Source of the DNA: an uncultured Roseburia sp.
GTDB lineage: Bacteria > Bacillota > Clostridia > Lachnospirales > Lachnospiraceae
Length of the DNA: 13,018 bases
NCBI GenBank assembly: GCA_947070915.1
Contig: CAMTDY010000071.1
Coordinates: forward strand, 1 to 13,018
Direction: 5' to 3'
Each line of letters opens with the position of its first letter. Position 1 is the stretch's first letter. This document shows positions 6,473 through 13,018 of the stretch, one piece after another. The notes beneath the pieces are model-generated. The model had not been told where the DNA came from, did not search any database, and was given only the letters and a program-made list of their open reading frames with translations. Position numbers and translations under genes: made by a program.

Positions 6473-6497
6473 CGATATTTTTAAGGAGGTTTTAGCA

Positions 6498-7583
6498 GTG
6501 GCTAGAGTGTACAATTTTTCAGCAGGACCAGCTGTTTTACCGGAAGAGGTATTAAAGGAAGCAGCAGATGAGATGATGGATTACAGAGGAACTGGAATGT
6601 CAGTGATGGAGATGAGCCATCGTTCCAAAGCATACGATGAGATCATCAAGACCGCAGAGGCAGATCTTCGCGAGCTGATGAATATTCCTGACAATTACAA
6701 AGTGTTGTTTCTGCAGGGAGGAGCATCCCAGCAGTTTGCGATGATTCCGATGAATCTGATGAAAAACGGTGTGGCTGATTATATCGTTACCGGACAGTGG
6801 GCAAAGAAGGCATACCAGGAGGCATGCAAATATGGAAAAGCGAATAAGATCGCTTCTTCTGAGGATGAGACATTTTCCTATATTCCGGACTGCTCCGACC
6901 TTCCGATCAGTGAAGATGCAGACTATGTATACATCTGTGAAAATAATACGATTTATGGAACCAAATATAAAACACTTCCCAATACCAAGGGAAAGACACT
7001 GGTAGCAGACGTTTCTTCCTGCTTTTTATCCGAGCCAGTAGATGTGGAGAAGTATGGTGTGATCTACGGCGGTGTCCAGAAGAACATTGGTCCGGCGGGG
7101 GTTGTGATCGTTATCATCCGTGAGGACCTGATTCCAGAGACCGTGGATGAAAAGGTACCTACCATGCTTCAGTATAAGACCCATGCAGATGCCCAGAGCC
7201 TTTACAATACACCGCCGGCATATGGTATCTATATATGCGGCAAAGTATTCAAATGGATCAAGAAGATGGGCGGCCTTGCTGTGATGAAGGAGAAAAATGA
7301 GGAGAAGGCAAAAATTCTCTATGATTTTCTGGATTCCAGTGAGATGTTCAAGGGTACGGTCCGCAAAGAAGACCGTTCCCTGATGAATGTGCCATTTGTG
7401 ACAGGAAATGAGGAGCTGGATGCCAAATTTGTCAAAGAGGCAAAAGAGGCGGGATTTGAGAACCTGAAAGGACACCGTACCGTAGGCGGCATGCGCGCAA
7501 GCATTTACAATGCGATGCCGAAGGAAGGTGTGGAGAAGCTGGTTGAATTTATGAAGAAGTTTGAAGAGGAGAATAAATCATGA
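6498..7583 (+). CDS. serC: Phosphoserine aminotransferase
   Basis: SerC is the PLP enzyme that converts 3-phosphohydroxypyruvate and glutamate to phosphoserine and 2-oxoglutarate, the second step of serine synthesis. The 361-residue protein begins with the family signature NFSAGPAVLPEEVL, has GGASQQFAMIPMNL (phosphate/PLP binding), and carries the PLP lysine K195 in GGVQKNIGPAGV. The C-terminal block GHRTVGGMRASIYNAMP is also typical. The start is GTG 6498, set by a very strong AAGGAGGT (6483-6490) 7 bases upstream. Its stop overlaps the serA start (ATGA, 7580-7583), which points to translational coupling of these two consecutive pathway enzymes. Confidence 0.97.
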   Translation: MARVYNFSAGPAVLPEEVLKEAADEMMDYRGTGMSVMEMSHRSKAYDEIIKTAEADLRELMNIPDNYKVLFLQGGASQQFAMIPMNLMKNGVADYIVTGQWAKKAYQEACKYGKANKIASSEDETFSYIPDCSDLPISEDADYVYICENNTIYGTKYKTLPNTKGKTLVADVSSCFLSEPVDVEKYGVIYGGVQKNIGPAGVVIVIIREDLIPETVDEKVPTMLQYKTHADAQSLYNTPPAYGIYICGKVFKWIKKMGGLAVMKEKNEEKAKILYDFLDSSEMFKGTVRKEDRSLMNVPFVTGNEELDAKFVKEAKEAGFENLKGHRTVGGMRASIYNAMPKEGVEKLVEFMKKFEEENKS

Positions 7584-8746
7584 GCATTAAAGTGAACTGC
7601 CTGAATCCGATCGCGGCATGCGGTCTGGATCTTCTGGATGATAAGTATGAGATTGTAGAGGATGTAAATGAAGCAGAGGCTGTGCTGGTGAGAAGCGCAT
7701 CCATGCACGATATGGAGCTGTCGGATCATCTGACCGCCATAGCGAGAGCCGGAGCCGGCGTCAACAATATTCCGCTGGAGAAATGTGCGGAAAAAGGAAT
7801 CGTTGTGTTCAATACACCGGGAGCCAATGCCAATGGAGTAAAGGAGCTGGTTGTGGCTGCAATGCTTCTCGCCTCCCGTGATATCGTCGGCGGCATCGAA
7901 TGGGTGAAGGAAAATAAAGAGGATGGAGATATCGCAAAGGTGGCTGAAAAGGCGAAGAAGGCATTTGCGGGAACAGAGATCGCTGGGAAAAAACTTGGTA
8001 TTATCGGTCTAGGCGCCATCGGGGTTTTGGTGGCAAATGCGGCAAACCGTCTTGGCATGGAAGTATACGGATGCGATCCATATCTTTCCGTGGACAATGC
8101 GCTGAATATGTCCAGGGATATCACTCTTGTGAAAACCTATGAGGAGATCTACAGCGAGTGTGATTTTATCACCGTTCACGTGCCTCTTCTAGATTCCACC
8201 AAGGGAATGTTTGATAAAGAAGCCTTTGACAAGATGAAGGACGGTGTGGTATTCCTGAACTTCTCCAGAGATACCCTGGTCAATGAGCCGGATATGAAGG
8301 CGGCATTGGAGAGCGGCAAGGTGAAAAAATATGTGGTGGATTTCCCAAATCCTACGACTGCCGCACTTCCAAACACCATTGTTACACCGCATCTGGGAGC
8401 TTCTACACAGGAATCCGAGGATAACTGTGCCAAAATGGCAGTAAAACAGATCCGGGAGTTTATGGAGAATGGTAATATTGTGAATTCTGTCAATTATCCG
8501 ACCTGTGATGCCGGGGTTTGTACTACAGAGGGACGTATCGCCGTGGCGCATAAAAATGTCCACTCCATGCTTTCCAAATTTACGAATGTGTTTGCCAAGG
8601 ATGGAATCAATATTGAGAACATGGTCAATAAGAGCCGAGGTGATTTCGCCTATACGATCTTTGATATCTGCAGTGAGGCAACAGAGGCGATTGTCAAGGA
8701 TCTGGAAGCCATCGACGGTGTGATCAAGGTAAGAATTATTAAGTAA
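7580..8746 (+). CDS. serA: D-3-phosphoglycerate dehydrogenase with ACT domain
   Basis: SerA oxidises 3-phosphoglycerate to 3-phosphohydroxypyruvate with NAD, the first step of serine synthesis. The 388 residues hold a substrate domain (about 1-97 and 290-305), a Rossmann domain with GLGAIG (143-148) and D166 as the likely NAD-binding acid, and a C-terminal ACT domain (about 319-388), where serine feedback is expected. Catalytic R230 (in NFSRD) and H271 (in TPHLGAST) are visible. The usual DV-x-EP glutamate region reads instead VVDFPNPTT (252-260), so the canonical Glu of the His-Glu pair is not in place. DFPN recalls a subfamily of short clostridial SerA proteins, so this may be normal there. 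It shares an ATGA overlap with serC and is followed after 20 bases by an ABC importer gene. Confidence 0.95.
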   Translation: MSIKVNCLNPIAACGLDLLDDKYEIVEDVNEAEAVLVRSASMHDMELSDHLTAIARAGAGVNNIPLEKCAEKGIVVFNTPGANANGVKELVVAAMLLASRDIVGGIEWVKENKEDGDIAKVAEKAKKAFAGTEIAGKKLGIIGLGAIGVLVANAANRLGMEVYGCDPYLSVDNALNMSRDITLVKTYEEIYSECDFITVHVPLLDSTKGMFDKEAFDKMKDGVVFLNFSRDTLVNEPDMKAALESGKVKKYVVDFPNPTTAALPNTIVTPHLGASTQESEDNCAKMAVKQIREFMENGNIVNSVNYPTCDAGVCTTEGRIAVAHKNVHSMLSKFTNVFAKDGINIENMVNKSRGDFAYTIFDICSEATEAIVKDLEAIDGVIKVRIIK

Positions 8747-8766
8747 TATATAAAGGAGAATTAAGG

Positions 8767-9777
8767 ATGAAATGTAAAAAGATAATTGCAATGGCACTGA
8801 CGGCAGTGATGAGTTTATCGCTGACTGCCTGTGGCGGAGCAGAAAAAGGAACTTCAGAGTCGGGCAGTAACAGCGGAGATGACGGAAAGACTTATAACGT
8901 TGGAATCTGCCAGCTGGTACAGCATGACGCACTGGATGCGGCTACCAAAGGATTTAAAGACGCACTGACGGAGAAGCTTGGAGATAAGGTCAAATTTGAC
9001 GAACAGAATGCCCAGGGAGATTCACCTACCTGTGCTACCATCATCAATTCTTTTGTTTCTGGAAATGTAGATCTGATCCTCGCCAATGCCACAGCGCCTC
9101 TTCAGGCTGCTGTGGCCGGTACGGTGGATATTCCGATCCTCGGAACTTCTGTAACGGATTACGCTACAGCGCTGGACATCAAAGACTGGAAGGGCACGAC
9201 AGGCATCAATGTATCTGGAACTTCAGATCTTGCGCCTTTGGACGAGCAGGCAGCCATGATCAAGGAATTGTTCCCAGATGCCAAGAAAGTAGGATTGTTC
9301 TACTGTTCAGCAGAGGCAAACTCATTGTATCAGGTTGAGACGATCAAGACCTATCTTGAGAAAGACGGATATACCTGTACCAACTACTCTTTTGTGGATT
9401 CCAACGATATCGCTTCTGTGATCGCCAGTGCAGCGAAAAACAGTGATGTGATCTATATCCCTACTGACAATACTGCGGCTGCCAATACCGAGGTGGTAAA
9501 AAACACCTGTGTTCCTGCAGGGGTTCCAGTAGTAGTAGGTGAAGTGGGAATGTGCAAAGGCTGTGGTGTGGCGACACTTTCCATCAGCTATTATGACATT
9601 GGATACACCACAGGAGAGATGGCATACGACATCCTTGTAAATGGCACCGACGTATCTTCTATGCCGGTAAAATACGCTCCGAAGGTGACGAAACAGTACA
9701 ATGAAAGCATTTGTAAGGAATTGAAGTTGGAGATTCCGGAAGGCTATGAGAAAATTGAGATGGAGGAAAAAGAATAA
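8767..9777 (+). CDS. ABC transporter substrate-binding lipoprotein (TrpX-like)
   Basis: A 336-residue solute-binding protein of the ABC_sub_bind class (PF04392 type), whose best-known member TrpX of streptococci binds tryptophan. Seen: a lipoprotein signal peptide with lipobox LTAC (residues 19-22, lipidated C22), a Gly/Ser/Asp-rich linker (about 23-43), then YNVGICQLVQHDALD opening the first lobe, ILANATAPLQAA, ILGTSVTDY at the hinge side, VGLFYCSAEANS opening the second lobe, and SISYYDIGYTTGEMAYDIL near the end, where the family has a Y-x2-LG motif. An unusual CKGC pair (C263, C266) lies just before the latter. ATG 8767 follows AAAGGAG by 8 bases. It is the first of three importer genes directly behind serA. 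The substrate is probably an amino acid or similar small molecule; which one cannot be read from the sequence. Confidence 0.9.
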   Translation: MKCKKIIAMALTAVMSLSLTACGGAEKGTSESGSNSGDDGKTYNVGICQLVQHDALDAATKGFKDALTEKLGDKVKFDEQNAQGDSPTCATIINSFVSGNVDLILANATAPLQAAVAGTVDIPILGTSVTDYATALDIKDWKGTTGINVSGTSDLAPLDEQAAMIKELFPDAKKVGLFYCSAEANSLYQVETIKTYLEKDGYTCTNYSFVDSNDIASVIASAAKNSDVIYIPTDNTAAANTEVVKNTCVPAGVPVVVGEVGMCKGCGVATLSISYYDIGYTTGEMAYDILVNGTDVSSMPVKYAPKVTKQYNESICKELKLEIPEGYEKIEMEEKE

Positions 9778-9810
9778 TTCTTTTCCCTCAGGGATTTGGA
9801 GGAAGGCGAT

Positions 9811-10728
9811 TTGGATATTTCAGTATTGCTGAGCGCCATGCCCGGTGCGGCGGCACAGGGATTGATCTGGGGAATCATGGCGATCGGCGTGTATATCACA
9901 TATAAAATTCTGGATGTAGCAGACCTTACCGTGGACGGGTCACTCTGTACCGGTGGCGCGGTAAGCATTATGATGATGTTGAACGGATACAATGTGTGGG
10001 TGAGTATGCTGGCGGCGCTGGCTGCGGGAATGCTGGCCGGGCTGGTGACAGGGATTTTACATACCTTTATGGGGATTCCTGCCATCCTTGCCGGAATTCT
10101 TACCCAGCTTGCCCTGTATTCTGTCAATTTAAAGATCATGGGAAAAGCAAATCAGGCGATCAGTGTTATGAATTATGATCTGCTGGTATCTCTCCGGCAT
10201 GTAAAAAATGTGCCTTTATACCAGAATTCCATTTTTGTGGTGGCGATCTTCTGTATCGTGATCATCGGTATTCTGTACTGGTTTTTCGGCACGGAGCTTG
10301 GGTGTTCCCTGAGAGCTACCGGCTGCAATCCGAATATGAGCCGTGCCCAGGGTATCAACACGAACTTTAATGTGGTTCTGGGACTGATGATCTCCAATGG
10401 GCTGGTGGCGCTGTCGGGGGCACTCTGCTCCCAGTATCAGGGATTTGCAGATATCAATATGGGCCGTGGCGCCATCGTCATCGGACTGGCGGCGGTGATC
10501 ATTGGAAAAGTTGTATTTGAAAAGATTTTCCGCAATTTTGCCCTGAAGCTGCTCAGTGTGGTTCTGGGAGCGGTGATCTATTATGTCGTGCTACAGGTGG
10601 TGATCTGGTTTGGTATGGATACCGACCTGCTGAAGCTGCTCTCTGCTGCGGTAGTGGCGCTGTTTCTTGCCCTTCCTTACTGGAAGAAAAAATATCTGGT
10701 AAAACCGGTAAAGAGAGGAGTGGCCTGA
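9811..10728 (+). CDS. ABC transporter permease (LivH/TrpY-like)
   Basis: A 305-residue integral membrane protein with about eight or nine hydrophobic segments (for example near residues 14-28, 45-80, 85-100, 139-157, 185-205, 220-236, 250-270 and 277-293). It fits the branched-chain-type permease superfamily (BPD_transp_2) that pairs with ABC_sub_bind proteins. VADLTVDGSLCTGGAV after the first segment and LGCSLRATGCNPNMSRAQGI, a cytoplasmic loop likely to contact the ATPase, are typical of this class. TTG 9811 is chosen: GGAGG (9798-9802) lies 8 bases upstream. A longer in-frame form from TTG 9796 would start before that site, and ATG 9838 has no site. It ends one base before the ATPase start codon, so the two are probably coupled. 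Confidence 0.9.
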   Translation: MDISVLLSAMPGAAAQGLIWGIMAIGVYITYKILDVADLTVDGSLCTGGAVSIMMMLNGYNVWVSMLAALAAGMLAGLVTGILHTFMGIPAILAGILTQLALYSVNLKIMGKANQAISVMNYDLLVSLRHVKNVPLYQNSIFVVAIFCIVIIGILYWFFGTELGCSLRATGCNPNMSRAQGINTNFNVVLGLMISNGLVALSGALCSQYQGFADINMGRGAIVIGLAAVIIGKVVFEKIFRNFALKLLSVVLGAVIYYVVLQVVIWFGMDTDLLKLLSAAVVALFLALPYWKKKYLVKPVKRGVA

Positions 10729-10729
10729 C

Positions 10730-11524
10730 ATGCTGGAAGTAAATCAAATTTATAAAACCTTTAATCCGGGGACAGTAAATGAGAAACTGGCGCTGGACGG
10801 GCTGTCCCTAAAATTGAACGAAGGTGACTTTGTGACGGTGATCGGCGGCAACGGCGCCGGAAAATCCACTCTTTTAAATGCCCTTGCCGGGGTGTGGTAT
10901 GTGGATGAAGGAAGTATCGTCATCGATGGCAGTGATGTCACTAAGATGCCGGAAAATAAGCGGGCGGCATTTCTTGGAAGGGTATTTCAGGATCCGATGA
11001 TGGGAACGGCAGCTACGATGGGGATTGACGAAAACCTCGCCCTTGCCATGCGTCGGGGAAAGGGCAGAGGACTTCGGAGAGGTATTTCCAAGCAGGAGAG
11101 AGAGCAGTTCAGGGAACTTCTCAAAATTCTGGATCTGGGACTGGAAGACCGGCTTACTTCCAAAGTGGGACTTCTCTCTGGTGGTCAGAGGCAGGCGGTT
11201 ACTCTGCTGATGGCTACGCTGAAAAAGCCAAGACTCCTTCTGCTGGACGAGCACACGGCAGCTCTTGACCCCAAAACGGCGGCTAAGGTGCTGGAAACGA
11301 CGAATAATATCATTAAAAAGGATAATCTTACTACCTTAATGATCACACATAACATGCGGGATGCCATTGCCAATGGAAACCGCCTGATCATGATGAACAG
11401 TGGAAAGATCATTCTGGATATCTCCGGAGAGGAAAAGAAAAAACTGACGGTGGATGACCTGCTTCACAAGTTTGCCGTGGCAAGCGGTGAGGATATGGAC
11501 AATGACAGGATGCTGCTGTCCTAG
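10730..11524 (+). CDS. ABC transporter ATP-binding protein (TrpZ-like)
   Basis: A 264-residue ATPase that powers the importer formed with the two preceding genes. All motifs are intact: Walker A GGNGAGKST (39-47), Q-loop Q87 in VFQDPM, signature LSGGQRQ (149-155), Walker B LLLLDE (169-174) with catalytic E174, D-loop ALD, and switch H207 in ITHNM. A basic stretch (RRGKGRGLRRG, 108-118) lies in the helical subdomain. The ATG overlaps no stop but sits one base after the permease stop, with GAGAGGAG nine bases before it. It is the last gene before a strong terminator. Confidence 0.95.
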   Translation: MLEVNQIYKTFNPGTVNEKLALDGLSLKLNEGDFVTVIGGNGAGKSTLLNALAGVWYVDEGSIVIDGSDVTKMPENKRAAFLGRVFQDPMMGTAATMGIDENLALAMRRGKGRGLRRGISKQEREQFRELLKILDLGLEDRLTSKVGLLSGGQRQAVTLLMATLKKPRLLLLDEHTAALDPKTAAKVLETTNNIIKKDNLTTLMITHNMRDAIANGNRLIMMNSGKIILDISGEEKKKLTVDDLLHKFAVASGEDMDNDRMLLS

Positions 11525-11539
11525 GCGATTTAGATAGAG

Positions 11540-11570
11540 CACCTCCTTTGAAAAGGGGGTGTTTTCTTTT
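11540..11570 (+). terminator. Strong intrinsic terminator after the ABC importer
   Basis: CACCTCCTTT (11540-11549) pairs with AAAGGGGGTG (11552-11561), with one G-U pair, and runs straight into TTTTCTTTT (11562-11570). It begins 15 bases after the ATPase stop codon and is the first convincing terminator on the + strand after the leuB promoter. The tightest part of the loop would open to about four bases in practice. Confidence 0.93.
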
Positions 11571-11610
11571 GTACGTGGGAGGTAAAAGAGAGGTAGAAAA
11601 GGAGAAGCAG

Positions 11611-12918
11611 ATGGATTATAAGCAGGCAAAAGAATATATTCAGAGCATACCCACCGGAGCAAAGATCCGGCCGGGACTGGATACGACAAAACGGCTGCTG
11701 GAGCTTTTGGGAGATCCCCAGGAGAAGCTGCAGTTTATTCACATTGCGGGAACCAATGGGAAGGGGTCCACCGCATCTTTTATCAGTACAGCGCTGGCAT
11801 ATGCCGGTTACAAAGTGGGAAGATACGTGTCGCCGGCTGTTTTTGAGGAGCGGGAAAAGATCCGCTGGATGCAGGGAGAGAAAGTCATATATATATCAGA
11901 GGAAGAGTTTGCCGATGCAATTTCCAGAGTGCAGGTGGCGATCCAGAGCATGCAGGAAGCCGGAGAGGTCCTGCCCACGGAATTTGAGATCGAGACGGCG
12001 GCGGCATTTCTTGCCTTTGAAGAATGGCAATGCGATATTGTGGTTCTGGAGACGGGGATGGGAGGAAGACTAGATTCTACTAATGTAGTTGAAAATGTAG
12101 TCTGTTCTGTGATCACGCCGGTGGCGATGGATCACATGAAGTTTCTTGGGGATACGTTGGAGAAAATAGCGATGGAAAAGGCGGGGATCATAAAAGAGCG
12201 GATTCCGGTGGTGGTGTGCCAGCAAGAGCAGGCGGTGAGGGAATGCCTGCAGCGTGTGTGCCGGCAAAAGAATACCACCATGACGGAGGTTTGTCTGGAA
12301 CAGATCCGCATCCGGGAGACGGATTCGGAAGGCTCTCTTTTTGATTATGGTTCCTGGCAGGGGATCCGCATTACACTGGCGGGGACCTTCCAGGTGGAAA
12401 ATGCCTGCCTTGCCTTGGAGTGCCTCGGACAACTGAAAGGGAAGTTCAATATATCTCCCAGGCAGCTTTGGCAGGGATTTGAACATACCCTGTGGCAGGG
12501 GCGGTTCGAGAAGATCAGCCGTGAACCGGTGGTGGTGGCAGATGGCGCCCACAATCCGGCCGCCATGAATTCTTTTTGCGAATCGGTGTTATCTTATTAT
12601 AAAAAAAATAAAAGAATTGGCATCATGGGGGTGTTTTCGGACAAAGATTATAAAAAAATGACTGAACTGGCTCAGGGTGTCTTTGAAAAAATATATACCA
12701 TAACGCCGCCTTCGCAGCGGGGACTCCCGGCGGAGATCCTCGCTGAGGCACTGGAGAGCAGGGGAGTGGAAACAGAACCCTGCGGTTCAATGGAAGAGGC
12801 CCTCAGACGGGCATTGGAAGGTGATGAGACATATGGCACAGGATCAGATGATGAAAGGGTGGTGTTTATATTTGGATCTCTTTCGATCTTAAAAGAAGCC
12901 TGTCAGCTCCTTTACTAA
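11611..12918 (+). CDS. folC: Folylpolyglutamate synthase / dihydrofolate synthase
   Basis: FolC adds glutamate to folates, and in many bacteria also to dihydropteroate, with ATP in the cytoplasm; this retains folates for one-carbon metabolism. The 435-residue length is normal. Seen: the N-terminal KIRPGLDTTKRLL, the ATP-binding HIAGTNGKGSTASF (44-57, K51), the Mur-ligase-family block LETGMGGRLDSTNVV with the metal-site region, HMKFLGDTLEKIAMEKAGIIK, and the C-terminal VVADGAHNPAAM. ATG 11611 is chosen because GGAG (11601-11604) is 6 bases upstream; the longer open frame back to 11548 begins inside the terminator. No clear promoter fits in the 40 bases between terminator and start. Serine made by the upstream genes feeds the folate one-carbon pool, but the neighbourhood may be chance. 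Confidence 0.95.
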   Translation: MDYKQAKEYIQSIPTGAKIRPGLDTTKRLLELLGDPQEKLQFIHIAGTNGKGSTASFISTALAYAGYKVGRYVSPAVFEEREKIRWMQGEKVIYISEEEFADAISRVQVAIQSMQEAGEVLPTEFEIETAAAFLAFEEWQCDIVVLETGMGGRLDSTNVVENVVCSVITPVAMDHMKFLGDTLEKIAMEKAGIIKERIPVVVCQQEQAVRECLQRVCRQKNTTMTEVCLEQIRIRETDSEGSLFDYGSWQGIRITLAGTFQVENACLALECLGQLKGKFNISPRQLWQGFEHTLWQGRFEKISREPVVVADGAHNPAAMNSFCESVLSYYKKNKRIGIMGVFSDKDYKKMTELAQGVFEKIYTITPPSQRGLPAEILAEALESRGVETEPCGSMEEALRRALEGDETYGTGSDDERVVFIFGSLSILKEACQLLY

Positions 12919-12927
12919 CATTTTACA

Positions 12928-12959
12928 TGAAATTTACCCGGCGTATATTTGAAATTTAC
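12928..12959 (+). repeat. TGAAATTTAC direct repeat, period 22
   Basis: TGAAATTTAC occurs at 12928-12937 and 12950-12959, exactly 22 bases apart, about two DNA helical turns. Such spacing suits a pair of sites for a regulator binding one face of the DNA. It lies just before TATAAT (12965-12970). No gene is visible in 12919-13018, which is AT-rich and probably precedes a gene beyond the window. Confidence 0.5.
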
Positions 12960-12973
12960 ATACGTATAATAAT

Positions 12974-13015
12974 ATGATAATGCAACGAAGCAATCCGCAG
13001 CATGATATAATGCAA
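12974..13015 (+). repeat. Near-repeat ATGATAATGCAA / ATGATATAATGCAA
   Basis: ATGATAATGCAA (12974-12985) recurs as ATGATATAATGCAA (13002-13015) with two extra bases, 28 bases on. The second copy contains a perfect TATAAT (13006-13011), but the expected -35 position reads CAACGA-like sequence, so a promoter is not well supported. The window ends three bases later. Confidence 0.4.
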
Positions 13016-13018
13016 GGG

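Noticed and set aside
11548..11610. Longer folC from TTG 11548
   Set aside because: It would begin inside the terminator stem; ATG 11611 has its own ribosome site and the usual FolC length.
1..13018. CRISPR array, tRNA, rRNA, insertion sequence or prophage genes
   Set aside because: No spaced identical repeats, no cloverleaf-like gene, no transposase or integrase sequence was seen in either strand.

Overview
The window looks like the start of an assembled contig from a low-to-mid GC Gram-positive anaerobe of the Clostridia, most likely Lachnospiraceae. The basis is the strong AGGAGG-type ribosome sites, several TTG/GTG starts, the VanZ-like protein, the lipoprotein signal on the ABC binding protein, and the style of the LeuB, IlvD, SerC and SerA proteins. 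I cannot name a species. The first 46 bases are not genomic: they match an Illumina Nextera (Tn5) Read 1 adapter, probably with its i5 index.

Region 47-735 is AT-rich accessory DNA. It holds an RloB-like gene (a TOPRIM-type protein of a phage-defence family), whose usual ATPase partner, if present, would lie off the contig edge. Two hairpins separate it from a convergent XRE-family regulator. The regulator and a divergent VanZ-like membrane protein gene share a short intergenic region with predicted crossing promoters. The VanZ-like gene has a palindromic, terminator-like stretch inside its 5' coding part.

Region 1790-11570 is dense biosynthetic DNA on the + strand. A predicted promoter with a perfect TTGACA drives leuB, ilvD and ilvB (leucine, then the shared branched-chain steps). 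These are followed by serC and serA, overlapping by ATGA (serine synthesis), then a three-gene ABC importer (lipoprotein, permease, ATPase) of the TrpXYZ-like / ABC_sub_bind class. I see no convincing terminator until the strong one at 11540-11570, so branched-chain synthesis, serine synthesis and the importer may share transcription.

A folC gene (folylpolyglutamate synthase) follows the terminator. The last 100 bases are AT-rich and carry short direct repeats, with no gene visible. No tRNA, rRNA, CRISPR array, insertion sequence or T-box was seen. Most of the window is ordinary metabolism; I did not find a clearly new system. The points most worth a second look are the defence-type gene at the contig edge, the palindromic insert in the VanZ-like gene, the 47-bp duplication of the leuB tail, and the linkage of the importer to serine synthesis.
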